A stretch of 56,497 bases of DNA from Trichomonas tenax (taxonomy: Eukaryota > Parabasalia > Trichomonadida > Trichomonadidae), in contig JALKBU010000244.1 in the NCBI GenBank assembly GCA_023091735.1, positions 1-56,497 of the forward strand. The letters are read 5' to 3'. The notes beneath the pieces were generated by a model. That model did not search any database. It had not been told where the DNA came from and saw only the letters and a list, made by a program, of their open reading frames with translations. This document shows positions 40,869 through 52,205 of this stretch, piece after piece. The number at the start of each line of letters is the position of its first letter. Positions within the stretch are counted from its first letter, which is position 1. Both the position numbers and the translations under genes were made by a program.

Positions 40869-41243
40869 AAACGTACTTAAATTTTCTTAAAAGTGTCATA
40901 CAAAAGTGAAAATAAATATTTTTAGAAAAGTGACAATTTTTCTAAATTCACTATTATTTTTTGGGTTAGCCATTTATAAAGTTAATCCATATTAAAAAGT
41001 GACTTTAGGATAAAAGTACCACATTTATAAATTCAAAAAATGTAAATTCAAAAGTCAAATGTAAAGTCGAATTGTCAGAATGTAAAATGTCAAAATGTCG
41101 AAATGTAAAGGTGACAAATAGTAACGATGAAAATTTATAAAAGCGACACATAATGTATATGCTACAAATTATGTGTTAGTAAATATTTACAACGACAGAT
41201 TAAAAAGTGACAATGCAATTTAAAAGTGACGCAGGCGACTCAC
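40869..41243. promoter_or_regulatory. Divergent promoter spacer with repeated AAAAGTGACA-type motifs
   Basis: AAAAGTGNCN-type words occur at 40889-40898, 40926-40935, 40995-41004, 41203-41212 and 41222-41231. The stretch 41038-41120 is a degenerate repeat of ATGTAAAATGTC-like words. TAACGAT at 41122-41128 equals the core of a Myb recognition element known from the T. vaginalis ap65-1 promoter. It separates the coiled-coil gene (minus) from the pseudogene (plus). Confidence 0.45.
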
Positions 41244-42566
41244 ATGCTTGATAATTTGGATACTCTCGATTTAAAATTACCACATGCATTGCTTCTGGAG
41301 TTACTGATCGTTACAAATGACTTCATGTACGCTTGGAACAATCAGGATGATAATATGGTCGAATACGTGAGAGACAACATTCATCAAATCAAAGAGTATG
41401 CATATCACATGAAGAACACACCTCCTACAATGCTCATTTATAGATGTTTGAGTATACTTCACTGCCAAAACGCAAAAATCTATCGTTCATTCTTCTAAAA
41501 TAAGAAATTCTTCGACATGATCATAGAATACGCCAATACTCTAGAAAAGTATGGCAACGTCAGTCAGAAGAACTATTTTGACTCTCTCTTATTTCACAAT
41601 ACATTCCCGATTTTCTTTTTTCAGCTTTTTTGATACACAGTACTTCTTCGAGCTCCTTTTGAAGCAAATGTACCTCGAATATCCAGTTTTCTTCCTCAGA
41701 CAAATCTTATCACACTTGAATTTCAGATCTATATCCATATTTAGGAGTGCAAATATTGTCGATTTACTCATAAGCAAGTATATATCTAATGACACTTGCA
41801 GTGATACTGCAATAATATTAATCTCAGATTCATTAACAAGTGAATACTTTAAGAGGATCTCAGTTGAATTGCTGAACTCTAAGGTGCACAAGGTATTTGA
41901 ACTTGCACTAAGTGAAAAGAAGAGATCAGAAATACCTTTTATGAAACATTGCTTCCAAATTGCTGAATCATCCAGAGGCAATCCACATGGAAGGATATCG
42001 GGACGCAGATCACGGGTTATGTAGATTTGATGTTGGAGCGTGTTGAAAAAAATATTGGGACTTTTGAAGATTCAATAATACGCTTCCTGAATGAAGTATT
42101 TGCATACAAGGCATTGAAATATATGAATCAAATCATTAAATTGACCAGAATATTGATAAATAATTTTATCAAATTCCCAGGAAACATATTCATTGCTAAC
42201 CATTTAGTCACAACTTTAGAAACGCTCATAAATAACCATTCGACATGTGTTTTGGAAACAGTCAATAAAACAAAATTAATTTATTTTATCACAATAGCGT
42301 TTATTGACCCAAAACCATTGAAAACATGCAGCTGGGCTCAATTTAAGAGCATTGCAAATCATCTTCATCCATTTATTGATGTATCAGAGAATCCATGTTG
42401 GGAATCATCGATTTTACCAATTTTTTTCGAAGAGAACAAAATATGGTACTCAGAGCCAAGATGTTAATCATCTTCTTTCACAAATGCACTTGAAAGATAC
42501 AGAAAACCAATTTACCTAATATTCGCTTTCATTGTCTTAGTATGCGTCATAGCATACCTATTTTAG
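41244..42566 (+). pseudogene. Helical-repeat protein with C-terminal membrane anchor, broken
   Basis: The first piece from ATG 41244 (MLDNLDTLDLKLPHALLLELLI) is open to a TAA at 41496-41498 and continues in the same frame. A frame change near 41600 leads to YFFELLLKQMYLEYP and on to 41990. Another near 42000 restores a readable GTQITGYVDLMLERVEKN, open to TAA 42465-42467. Past this stop, in frame, lies a polar stretch then PIYLIFAFIVLVCVIAYLF and TAG 42564-42566, a clear tail anchor. The intact protein would be about 430 residues, all helical, ending in one membrane helix facing the cytosol. The family is not recognised. It lies about 380 bp before the BEACH gene. Confidence 0.65.
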
Positions 42567-42950
42567 ATTTATTTCATGACCATTTTATTGTTTGTTTGAT
42601 ATTTTATTTAATTTTTATCATGTATATTATTATTAAATAAATATATTGCCTTTGTATAGAAGCCCTTAAATGCAAGAGTTGAAAGGATGAAAATGAATTT
42701 TGAAAACTTGTCAAATGGCTATGTTTACATGACAGAAATATTATATTTTGTGAAATTGATGATTGCTGTAGGAATCAAAACAATTTGGCTTAAAATTTAT
42801 TTTGTAACCTAATAAGAGGATCTATATATAAGGCTTGGAGAACATTCCTTATTTTTCACACCATCCCCCTTTTTTATTTGCTATCCCCTGCTTTCAGAAA
42901 TTTTGAAATAGATTTAGACCCTTTTTAAATTAAAATCAATTTGATATGTT
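42567..42950. other. Spacer and promoter region of the BEACH gene
   Basis: It contains a pyrimidine-rich stretch at 42860-42895 and ACCCTTTTT (42918-42926), about 25 nt before the ATG. CCTTT is the core of the M5 start-site motif described in T. vaginalis; the match is suggestive only. Confidence 0.35.
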
Positions 42951-45900
42951 ATGAATTTAAATCAGTATTCTTTTGATGATCATCCTTTAATACAAGCTCT
43001 AAAGCTACGGAATGATCTGAAGTCCCCAAGCTCACCCAATGGGGAGAATATTCAGAGCATTTTCGATTTAAATCAGGTTTCACATGAAGAATTAATGGAA
43101 ATTTTCGAGAAATTTGATTCAAACCCGATCCACCAGGTCCTAAAAGAGTATAACATCACATACAATTTAACAGAAAATCAATTTCATATGTTTTTAAATT
43201 TAATTAAATCGAATCAAATCAACGAGACAGTCAGGTACATATGCGTAATGAACTTCTGCATACGGTACATATGCCAATGCGAGCTTCAAACGAATTCTCT
43301 TAAACTAAACATGATTTTGGACTGGCTGATTGCAATTCTCGGCCCTGAGGAGCACAAAAAGAATGTAGAATATATGTTTTACTACGTGCTATGGACTGCA
43401 GTAAAAACAGCTTGCATTCAAAAATTTTCGGATTATTTCGAGAAAATCAACATATTCTTCGAAAAACTTAAGAACCCACATTCAACGATACTAAATATCC
43501 TTATTGAATGGATAAAACATATTCAAACAGAAACTTCATCGATAAAAAATGAAATATTTGTCGACATTTTACTTTACATACAAAAATTAATCAACGATTA
43601 TAAATCTCTCCAAAACCCGGATGTATTGCTGATAATTGCAGGTCCAATTTCTCCTTATTTACTCGATTTAGAACCAATTTGTTTACTTTTCTTAAAGAAA
43701 ATTGCACCATGCTTCGACTCGTTGTATTTAGTTCCTTTAGTCGAATTCATTTTCAAAGGTATTATCAAATCATCACAAAGTAACGGCGACTTTTTCGAAT
43801 ATAATTTTGAACAAATTCCAACTGAAGTTTCGGAACTGAAGACAAATGAGGAAATCGTCAATTTTCAGCCCACACAAGAAGCATTTTCAGGCATTTTTGA
43901 AAATCCATTAGTTTCGATTGAAAAACCAATCAATATCTCTTCTATATTCCCAAAGTCGTACTATAACTCTCTGAAGCTAATCAAAGACATCGTCGAATTG
44001 ATCCAAAAGTGTGAAATTTCTGGACTTTTAAAGAATCTCAAGAGTGTCATCGACATGAAGGAGAATCCACACTTTTTGGAGATGAATGCATCAATTATAT
44101 ACGTTTTGAACGGTTTACAGGAGACTTCTCTTGAAGCATTTAATCATCTTTTAATTACATCACCAATATTCAATCCTGCTGTCTCAATTTATAATAACAA
44201 TCAAGAAAACAAGACAGTAACTAATATTCTTATAATGAGATCAGTTATATTCCAACTTTTCATTAAAACTCCAACAGTTTTAATCGATCTTTTCGAGAAG
44301 AACATTAAATATCCTCTTTACTTCGCAGAACTCTCAGCACGCCTCAAAGATTATGCAAGTGAGATACCTGAGGCCATATTGATAAGTGGAAAACTTATTC
44401 ATTCGTTTTCTGCTTCGTTGAGAATTTCGATTCACAGCGCTTTCAAAGATATCGAAAGATCTTCTTGTGAACGAAATGTACAGATAATGTATCTTTTGCT
44501 GAAAGATCTCGAGAAGTTAAAGAATCCAAACGTTATCAAAACATGGCTCACGAACGAAGAATTCATGTTCAACTTCATGGATTACTCGAATTGCCACTTC
44601 AGACGACTTTTCGTTTTCAATATTTTCAGAATGAAGTGGGATTTCATCAATGATCCAGATTTCATTAGTCAGGAACTTCTGCTTCTCCAGAACATATTCG
44701 CAAATCATTTCGCTAACTTAGAGCCCACAGATCAAGAAATTTTACTCTTCGATTATATTTCTTTCTTCCAACTTGCAATAAGTGACACAAAGCAGTCAAT
44801 TAAGTCTCTTTCCAAGCACGTTGAGATGTTTAGTACATATTTACCGAAACTTTCAACTTCAGAGTATGCATTCAATATTCTAATTGAGTTCTTCCACATG
44901 TTGGGTTCTCTCACCGATTCATCGAATCTTCCTAATGTCATTTTCGACAATCTCAAATCAGGAGCAAAGAATATCATAAAAGATGAGATGAGAGAAGTTT
45001 TAGTTCTTACAATTTTGTCTGCTTCAGCGGATTCCACTATTGAAGAATATGGTACACTTTTCAACATCTTGAAACCAAGTTTCATCAAACTATTAATCGA
45101 CATTTATCTATACACAGACAGTGTTGACCAGGTCCTTAAAATCGTCATAAAACTCGTCAAATACAGCAAAGATAACGCTATTAGATGCCATGAATGCGGC
45201 ATTGATATGATGATGCTTGAATATCTAAACAAGAACAAATTCTCAAACATCCCATGCAACGCTTTTGCTCATGCTCTCGATCTTATTCACGCAATCTCTG
45301 TTATTGCTTCATCGACACCAATTGTCAGTGGCTTTGTTTCGCTCTTCTGTCCAAACTCAAGTCAATACGTTTCCAGCTATCAAGCTCTGTTTATAGACAG
45401 AATGATTACGATCATTAAAGATAACACAGCCACAGATCACCTTTCGTTCAAAGAAGTTTTGTTTAGGTTCTGCAAACCCACAATTATTTTAACACTTTTC
45501 GCACAGCTTGATCTGCATTTCTATGGTGATATTCCTTTGCCTCTTTATTGTGATGTCATCACTTGTCTTCTTTCTTCGATTCTTCTTTCACTTCCAAGTT
45601 GCGAAGTTTCGTTCCTCGAATCAAAAGGTTTCCAAATCGTTTCTTATCTTCTGTTAAATTCAGACGCGAAACATCTTACAGTTTCGCTTTACGACAACTA
45701 CGAAGTTCTATACAACAAGCTTAAGAACAATGATTTGAAGCAAATTTTAGCAGAATACATCCTTTCCAATCTTTGGCTTTGGACGCGATCTTCAGATAAG
45801 AAACCAATTATCATAAATATGACGAAATTCCTAAAGAAGTATACACAAGCTAATCCTGGTATATTGAGTTTCAAAGATCTTGTTATACAGATGAATCTTC

Positions 45901-48900
45901 TCCTTTTCTACACAACTCCTCAAAAGAAGATCAACCAAATGACTGAGACACCGACATCACATGAAGCTCGTTCAGAGTTTGTTAATTTCACACTTTCTCA
46001 ATCCAAAGGATGCAACTCAACAGATGTTATTCACATCCTTGTTTGTCATTGCCTTATTGCACAAGATCCACTCGTTGTCCAAGACATGTTATTTCTCTTG
46101 GAGCACATCATAGAGTCACTCGAGAAAGATCCTTCGGCACAGGAAATCAAAGAGATAATGAACTTACACCAATTGGTGAGTCTTAACAACACAGATATAA
46201 TGCTCAGTCTGATTTTATTCATGTCGAAGTTCCATCGCATGAAGAATATTGGATTCACAAGCAACATCCACATCATCATTATAATGTCGCTTCTTCCAAT
46301 ACCATTGATGACACAGGAATTCATCGATAAATTAATTGACAAAGCGGAACTTTATCCAGAACTTGTTTGCTTAGTTTTCTATATCAGTATCAAGAACAAA
46401 CTTTCGTATGCTAAGATATTCGCTAAGAAGCCAAAGATCGTCGAAGGTGCGTATGGCGGCTGGGCATTATGGCCTTGTCTTGCTGCTGTTATTGGCGGAC
46501 TCGACAGAGCGCCTCCAATCCTTGATTTCCTTGTTGCGTGCTTCGACAGACAAGATTTTACGATATTGTTCCACACATTATGTGCTGCGTGCGAAATCGT
46601 TAGTGTTGAACCGGATCCTTTCCTTAGACATCTTCTCGAGAAACAAGTTTTGTATTTGCTTAACTGCAAAGAAGTTGATCTCTCTACGAAACTCTTCGAT
46701 TTTGCCGTTTGCCAAATTTTCTTTAGGAAGAATCCTGTATCAAATCAGATGTCACGCGTTTTTAGCAACAGTGACTACGATCTCATGGAATATCTTGATG
46801 AATCTAAACCAATCAAAATCGAGATGCCATCGCTTTCTAAAATTACCAATATTTTAGATAACATCTCCAGGCGTGAAGATAAATTCATCTTCGGTATCAC
46901 TTTGAATGAAGATAACAATTGGGATGATATGAATATTCCTGTTATTCTCAATGAACTTCGCGTGACATCATCATCAACAATGCGTTCGCGTGCACTCGCA
47001 ATCGGATTCGCTTTCGCTATGCAGACAGATATGGGCGAATCTGCAAAACGTATGCTGACGAATGCAGTTAGCAAAGGACTGATATCGAGTTCCGTTGATC
47101 TTTCATTTGATGATGCAGCAAACAAACTCAGACTTTCCACATCATCGCAACTTCAAGATTTCATATCAGAATATTTGCCTTTAGTTTTTCAATTTGACAA
47201 ACTTTACAAGACAAATGCTGCCAGAATCATCGACTTCATTAAAGGTGCTGATGCTGTGAACGATCTTTTCTTCAATGTATTCGATCTCAATCTCGTTGTC
47301 AAAGCAACAAAAGATGTTGACGCAGCTATCGAAACATTTGAGTCTAAGATGCACGAATCGAGGCGTAACTGGTTCAGAACATGGAACACGCTTACATTCG
47401 ATAAAGCTCCGTGGGTTTCTGCTGTTCCTGTTGTTGCTAAACACTGGAAGCGTGATATGAATCTTTTCGGTGTCCATTATCCATGCAAGATGAAATTAAA
47501 CAAGAATTTCGATGACCACAAACTCGCATCATTCTCACGCGATAGTGGAAGCAATGCTACAGGTCAACGGCTTTATGAGAACTACAAACTTGAACGTCTT
47601 AGCAAATCAGATGACGAAAAGACACTATCGGAATTGTTAATGAATGCAAATGTCGAGAAAGAAATCATTAATGTCAACGCAAACGACGACAACACTGCTC
47701 TTATTGAACTCAGTGGCGAAATGATCACCATCAAGAAGACAATTCCCATCAAATTCAAGCTCACAAAGAACCACATTTATATCATATTACCAGACAAAAG
47801 AATTTCATGTCGTTCGAGTGACACGAAGTATATTCTCTTTAGAATGATCCTTCACAAACCAAACGGCATCGAAATCTTCATGCGCACAGGAAAAACATAT
47901 CTCTTGAGCTTGATCATCACTGATTCTCTTTCACTCCTTAAGCAGATCTCTAAAATCGGTTCATGGACATCATTAACAATCCAAACATCATCGCAAATGG
48001 CATTCTTGCAATCACAGAAGTTGACAGAGAATTGGTTGAATGGCAATCGTTCAAACTTCGCTTATCTTATCGCTCTTAACATCTTTTCCGGACGTTCGTT
48101 CAACGATTTGTCGATGTATCCAGTTTTCCCATGGATCGTTAAAGACTTCAAATCCGATACTCTCGATCTTACAAAAGAAGAAACATTCCGTGATTTATCG
48201 AAGCCAATGGGAGCAATGACAGAAAAGAGACTTCAAAATCTCGAAGATCAATATGAAGGCCTCGTTGAAACGGGCCATGAAGGATATTATTTTGCATCTT
48301 GTTATGTTTCTCCTCTTACTGTTATCCATTGGTTGACACGTGTTGAACCTTTCACGACACTTCACGTTGATATTCAAGGAGGTCGTTTTGATCATCCACA
48401 GAGAGTTTTCCAAAGTGTTCAACAAGCTTTTGATCAATCGTGCGTGAATGTTAATGATTATAGAGAACTTATTCCTGAGTTTTTCTATTTCCCGGACTTC
48501 TTGATAAACTCTGATAATTTCGATCTCGGCAAAACAAAAGATGGAAGAATTATCAATGATGTTATCCTTCCAACCTGGTCACAGAATTCTGCAATGAAGT
48601 TTGTCTATCTTCACAGGAAAGCGCTTGAAAGCGACTACGTTACAGAGCGCATCAACAACTGGATCGACATGATCTGGGGCTACAAGCAGGACGGCGAAGC
48701 ATGCCTTGCATGTAAGAACAAGTTCCTTCCTGCTATGTATGAAACTGCGTATCAAAAGGTGACAGACAAACGCGCACTTCAGGATATCGAATCCGTTAAG
48801 AGACACATTGGTCAGATTCCTGCGAAACTCTTTGACAAACCGCATCCACTGCGTCCAAAGTTGCAATCATCACAAGCAATCAAGAATGGAATGCAAGTGA

Positions 48901-49811
48901 AAACAAACGCTCCGAGTATTGCGCATGCATACTTCCGATATAGAGATAACTACGTCCAATCGTTCTTTGTTTCGAATGACGGAAACTTCTTCAAGTTATT
49001 CATCAACAGCCAGAATCATGATTTCGTCGTTATTCCTATTGAGAGCAAATTCAAGACACATGGTTCTGTTTTCTCATCAATTCCATCTGCGCGGTGCTTC
49101 ATCACGGCAACAGACAACGGCTGCGTCATTATTTCTGGCGAGAACTCAGTTTCAGAGACAGTTGTACAGAGACACATCGGACGCGTCAATTGTGTTGCTG
49201 CAGATTCTTCAACTATCGTCAGTGGTGGAAATGATACAGCGATCAACATCTGGAATCACGGAAAGGGCAAAAGCAAGACTGATTTCTTCTCTGTCCAGAC
49301 ATTCGGCGCTGAAATCATTTCCGTTGATGTTTCAGCTTCATTCGGAATTTGTGCCGCAGTTACAACAGATGACACACTTTTCCTCGTTTCCACTCAAGAA
49401 GGTGAAGTTCGAAAGATCATCAACATCGGAAAACGCCCACAACGCGTTGTCGTTACTAAGTCATGGGGATTTGTGTGCGTTTTCTCTCAGGCAGTCATCG
49501 ACAATAAGAGTGTCGGTTATATCGATATATTTTCTGTCAACGGCGACAAGATTTGTGAATCAATAATTGACATCGACATTGAGTGCATTTGCAAGTTCTC
49601 GTCACCGAAGGGCTTTGATTACTTATCTGTTGTAGACACATCAGGTAATTTCTTTGTTTGCGAAGCCTTCTATGCAAATTTCACATCCCTTTGCCATCGC
49701 AAGGTCACCCATGTTTCTTCGATGGGATACGTCCCAGAACGTGAGTGCATCTGCTATACAACAGTTGATGGAGTGTTCGGAATCATTCCTTATTCACCAG
49801 ATGAACAATGA
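42951..49811 (+). CDS. Giant PH-BEACH-WD40 protein (LYST/neurobeachin/LvsA class)
   Basis: 2286 residues in one open frame. Residues 1 to about 1550 are helical, armadillo-like solenoid without recognisable subdomains. A PH-like domain lies at about 1557-1670 (LIELSGEMITIKKTIPIKFK, HIYIILPDKRI). The BEACH domain is at about 1695-1960: WLNGNRSNFAYLIALNIFSG, YPVFPWIV, FRDLSKPMGAM, YVSPLTVIHWLTRVEPFT, LIPEFFYFP, NDVILPTWS, NNWIDMIWGYKQDG. The C-terminus (about 1985-2286) holds WD40-type blades, the clearest being GRVNCVAADSS and IVSGGNDTAINIW. These proteins act in lysosome size control, vesicle fusion and membrane recycling. No kinase or FYVE domain is present. It transcribes toward the convergent ankyrin gene. 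Confidence 0.93.
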   Translation: MNLNQYSFDDHPLIQALKLRNDLKSPSSPNGENIQSIFDLNQVSHEELMEIFEKFDSNPIHQVLKEYNITYNLTENQFHMFLNLIKSNQINETVRYICVMNFCIRYICQCELQTNSLKLNMILDWLIAILGPEEHKKNVEYMFYYVLWTAVKTACIQKFSDYFEKINIFFEKLKNPHSTILNILIEWIKHIQTETSSIKNEIFVDILLYIQKLINDYKSLQNPDVLLIIAGPISPYLLDLEPICLLFLKKIAPCFDSLYLVPLVEFIFKGIIKSSQSNGDFFEYNFEQIPTEVSELKTNEEIVNFQPTQEAFSGIFENPLVSIEKPINISSIFPKSYYNSLKLIKDIVELIQKCEISGLLKNLKSVIDMKENPHFLEMNASIIYVLNGLQETSLEAFNHLLITSPIFNPAVSIYNNNQENKTVTNILIMRSVIFQLFIKTPTVLIDLFEKNIKYPLYFAELSARLKDYASEIPEAILISGKLIHSFSASLRISIHSAFKDIERSSCERNVQIMYLLLKDLEKLKNPNVIKTWLTNEEFMFNFMDYSNCHFRRLFVFNIFRMKWDFINDPDFISQELLLLQNIFANHFANLEPTDQEILLFDYISFFQLAISDTKQSIKSLSKHVEMFSTYLPKLSTSEYAFNILIEFFHMLGSLTDSSNLPNVIFDNLKSGAKNIIKDEMREVLVLTILSASADSTIEEYGTLFNILKPSFIKLLIDIYLYTDSVDQVLKIVIKLVKYSKDNAIRCHECGIDMMMLEYLNKNKFSNIPCNAFAHALDLIHAISVIASSTPIVSGFVSLFCPNSSQYVSSYQALFIDRMITIIKDNTATDHLSFKEVLFRFCKPTIILTLFAQLDLHFYGDIPLPLYCDVITCLLSSILLSLPSCEVSFLESKGFQIVSYLLLNSDAKHLTVSLYDNYEVLYNKLKNNDLKQILAEYILSNLWLWTRSSDKKPIIINMTKFLKKYTQANPGILSFKDLVIQMNLLLFYTTPQKKINQMTETPTSHEARSEFVNFTLSQSKGCNSTDVIHILVCHCLIAQDPLVVQDMLFLLEHIIESLEKDPSAQEIKEIMNLHQLVSLNNTDIMLSLILFMSKFHRMKNIGFTSNIHIIIIMSLLPIPLMTQEFIDKLIDKAELYPELVCLVFYISIKNKLSYAKIFAKKPKIVEGAYGGWALWPCLAAVIGGLDRAPPILDFLVACFDRQDFTILFHTLCAACEIVSVEPDPFLRHLLEKQVLYLLNCKEVDLSTKLFDFAVCQIFFRKNPVSNQMSRVFSNSDYDLMEYLDESKPIKIEMPSLSKITNILDNISRREDKFIFGITLNEDNNWDDMNIPVILNELRVTSSSTMRSRALAIGFAFAMQTDMGESAKRMLTNAVSKGLISSSVDLSFDDAANKLRLSTSSQLQDFISEYLPLVFQFDKLYKTNAARIIDFIKGADAVNDLFFNVFDLNLVVKATKDVDAAIETFESKMHESRRNWFRTWNTLTFDKAPWVSAVPVVAKHWKRDMNLFGVHYPCKMKLNKNFDDHKLASFSRDSGSNATGQRLYENYKLERLSKSDDEKTLSELLMNANVEKEIINVNANDDNTALIELSGEMITIKKTIPIKFKLTKNHIYIILPDKRISCRSSDTKYILFRMILHKPNGIEIFMRTGKTYLLSLIITDSLSLLKQISKIGSWTSLTIQTSSQMAFLQSQKLTENWLNGNRSNFAYLIALNIFSGRSFNDLSMYPVFPWIVKDFKSDTLDLTKEETFRDLSKPMGAMTEKRLQNLEDQYEGLVETGHEGYYFASCYVSPLTVIHWLTRVEPFTTLHVDIQGGRFDHPQRVFQSVQQAFDQSCVNVNDYRELIPEFFYFPDFLINSDNFDLGKTKDGRIINDVILPTWSQNSAMKFVYLHRKALESDYVTERINNWIDMIWGYKQDGEACLACKNKFLPAMYETAYQKVTDKRALQDIESVKRHIGQIPAKLFDKPHPLRPKLQSSQAIKNGMQVKTNAPSIAHAYFRYRDNYVQSFFVSNDGNFFKLFINSQNHDFVVIPIESKFKTHGSVFSSIPSARCFITATDNGCVIISGENSVSETVVQRHIGRVNCVAADSSTIVSGGNDTAINIWNHGKGKSKTDFFSVQTFGAEIISVDVSASFGICAAVTTDDTLFLVSTQEGEVRKIINIGKRPQRVVVTKSWGFVCVFSQAVIDNKSVGYIDIFSVNGDKICESIIDIDIECICKFSSPKGFDYLSVVDTSGNFFVCEAFYANFTSLCHRKVTHVSSMGYVPERECICYTTVDGVFGIIPYSPDEQ

Positions 49812-50282
49812 TTTTTATATTATTTTTTTATTTTAATTGTTTTTATTATAATTAAAGATTGATTTATGTTTTTACATAAAAAGATATTTCAAATTAAGGG
49901 GCGATTAACATGAGATATAAACTAATCAGAATTGAGTTGAAAGACTGGATTATATTTCAATTATGTTCACTCTAAAAAGTTGTACAATTAATAAATTGTT
50001 ATTATATCATTTTTACAATATTATTACAATTGAGGTATTATTATAATGCTATGCATTCGTAATGTTTTTTAAAATCATTATCCTCATCTGTCAAATAAGG
50101 TTCAATATTCAAATGACCTATTGAAAGATATCTTTAAAAATCATTTTAGAAATAGCAACAAAAGTCAATCAGATCAAAGTTGCAATGATGTTCATAGTTG
50201 CCAATTTCATATTGATTTAAAAGAAATGTTGTATGCGAGTTAAAAAAGATGTATATTTTTAATATATTCTAATAAATTGCAA
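49812..50282. other. Convergent 3' spacer
   Basis: AT-rich DNA between the ends of the BEACH (+) and ankyrin (-) genes. TAAA words follow the BEACH stop (49853-49856), as expected for trichomonad 3' ends. No gene seen. Confidence 0.5.
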
Positions 50283-52205
50283 TTACTTTATACCACCATT
50301 GTCAAGAACAAGCTTTCTCATCTCCTTTGTTGCGGCAAGCTTGAATGCAGTCTTGCCATTGGACTTAAGAGCTTTATCGACGTTCTTCATATGAATGATG
50401 GCGTCAACAGACTTCAAGCGTCCACCTAAAACAGCCTCGTGGAGAGGAGCTTTGTCAGCATCATCTTTAATGTTTGGATCGACGCCTTCTGTATTGCAAA
50501 TGGCCTTGATAACATCAATATTTCCTTTCTTGATGGCCTCGTGGAGAGGTGTTCTCTTATGCTGCGTGAGGAGGTTCAATTTGATCTCTGGGAGTTCTAA
50601 GAGATAAGAAACAAGTCCGATATCACCAAGCGCGCAAGCAGTGTGGAGTGGAGATCTTCCTGTTGAATCCTGTGCGTTGATGTTTGCACCCTTGCTCTGG
50701 AAGAATGTCGCTAATGTGAGATTAGAGTTAGCAATGGCGCAGTGGAATGGCGTGTGTCCAAGATTATCTGTCCATTCGAGCTGTGGGACTTTCTCGAAGA
50801 TATATAAAGCAAGGTCATCGACACCGGAGATGATTGCTGCATTAAGGAGTGTGAGTCCGTCTTTGTTCTTCTTTTGTGGATCGAAGTCTTCGCGACCGAA
50901 AAACTCCTTGACAAGATCGATCTTTCCCTTGAGAGCGAGAACGTGGCATGGGCATCCTTGCATGATGTTGACCGGGAACTGAAGGAGTGTGTGAATAACT
51001 TCATAGCTGTCTTTTACGCAAGCTGTGTAAAGATCGGAATCGCTGTTCGGGAATCTCTTGATGAACTTTGGATCAGCCTTCATGAATGCGGAGACGACTT
51101 CAGGCATGTTGTTAAGGACAGCTGCAGAAAGTGTGTTGTGGTCAGTTAAGAGAGATGGCAAAACTTCGGCAGTAAATGAAGAAGCGAAGCAATGTCCATT
51201 CTTGACTGCCTTGTTGAAGTTGAGTATTGGGATGTTTGTTGGATGCTGCTTCTTCTGGAGCAAATAAAGGAAGTTCTCTGATAATTCAAGAGAAACAATA
51301 GACTCTTTGCTGAATTCATTGTTGAGTGTCTCCAAAAATTCGAATGCTTCAATGCGGTGATATTTGATGGCTGTATCAACTTCATCTTTAACAGGGATAT
51401 TTTTTTCGTGGAGATAGTTAATGATCTCAACATTGCCACCGATTACAGCGTTTTCAGCAATGCCATCTTCGAAGTTTTGACCATTCATTTTCTCAGCAAT
51501 GGCTTTGAACCAGTTGACTGATCCATAGAACGCTGCAATGCTGAAATATGACATTTTGTAACCGATCTCTGTGAAATGCAATTTTGTTTGATAATTGAAG
51601 TTTTGATCAAATGATGAAATATCATCGACACGAAGTTTAGCAGAGATTGATGCCTCATCGCCTTCGTTGAAAACATAGTTATCGAAGATCTGTTTCGTTG
51701 TTGGATCCCAATGTTCAGCAATAATGCTCTTTGGCCATGGATGTGCCATATTGACCTTGAGGCCAAGCTCTGGGATGAAAACGTTGTGTAATACTTTGGT
51801 TAATTCGGACTCTGGAAGAGAATCCATGATATTTTTGATTTCATCGATTGTTACACGACTAAGGTTGAAAAGTGCACGGAGGAACTTGCAGACGGAGTAG
51901 AGCTGACCAACAGATCTCAATGAATTTTCGTAAATTGTGTCCATTTTGACCTGATCAAGCAATGATTTCATCAATTTGTTGATTTTATTTGTAGATTCTT
52001 GCTTGGAATGGAGTTCATTCACGAAGTTGGCGAGATTGAGAACGCTTTTCGGACGAATTGCTGCTGTTTGGAAAATTTCGTGTGCAAGTTCTTGAATTCC
52101 GTAGTTTGTGTTCACGAATTCAGTCTCAGCCACTGCAGTGGCGACTTCCTTGTAGTTTTCTTTGATTCCATTAATGAGTTTTTGAAGATTATAATGCTGT
52201 TCCAT
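50283..52205 (-). CDS. Ankyrin-repeat protein of the trichomonad DUF3447-type family
   Basis: 640 residues. The first 200 are a helical region without repeats. From about 225, degenerate ankyrin-like units appear (MSYFSIAAFYGSVNWFKAI, AVIGGNVEIINYLHE), in the style of the DUF3447 proteins of Trichomonas. From about 460 to the end come at least five canonical repeats: GLTLLNAAIISGVDDLALYI, GHTPFHCAIANSNLTLATFF, GRSPLHTACALGDIGLVSYL, RTPLHEAIKKGNIDVIKAI and KAPLHEAVLGGRLKSVDAI. It has no membrane segment or enzymatic domain. It belongs to a very large expanded family with unknown partners; protein-protein binding is all that can be inferred. The ATG at 52205 follows a good initiator motif with an 8-nt leader. 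Confidence 0.9.
   Translation of the reverse strand: MEQHYNLQKLINGIKENYKEVATAVAETEFVNTNYGIQELAHEIFQTAAIRPKSVLNLANFVNELHSKQESTNKINKLMKSLLDQVKMDTIYENSLRSVGQLYSVCKFLRALFNLSRVTIDEIKNIMDSLPESELTKVLHNVFIPELGLKVNMAHPWPKSIIAEHWDPTTKQIFDNYVFNEGDEASISAKLRVDDISSFDQNFNYQTKLHFTEIGYKMSYFSIAAFYGSVNWFKAIAEKMNGQNFEDGIAENAVIGGNVEIINYLHEKNIPVKDEVDTAIKYHRIEAFEFLETLNNEFSKESIVSLELSENFLYLLQKKQHPTNIPILNFNKAVKNGHCFASSFTAEVLPSLLTDHNTLSAAVLNNMPEVVSAFMKADPKFIKRFPNSDSDLYTACVKDSYEVIHTLLQFPVNIMQGCPCHVLALKGKIDLVKEFFGREDFDPQKKNKDGLTLLNAAIISGVDDLALYIFEKVPQLEWTDNLGHTPFHCAIANSNLTLATFFQSKGANINAQDSTGRSPLHTACALGDIGLVSYLLELPEIKLNLLTQHKRTPLHEAIKKGNIDVIKAICNTEGVDPNIKDDADKAPLHEAVLGGRLKSVDAIIHMKNVDKALKSNGKTAFKLAATKEMRKLVLDNGGIK

Noticed and set aside
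48919..49566. 215-codon plus-strand frame with Ser/Arg-rich product
   Set aside because: It is a shifted frame inside the WD40 part of the BEACH gene and has no domain.
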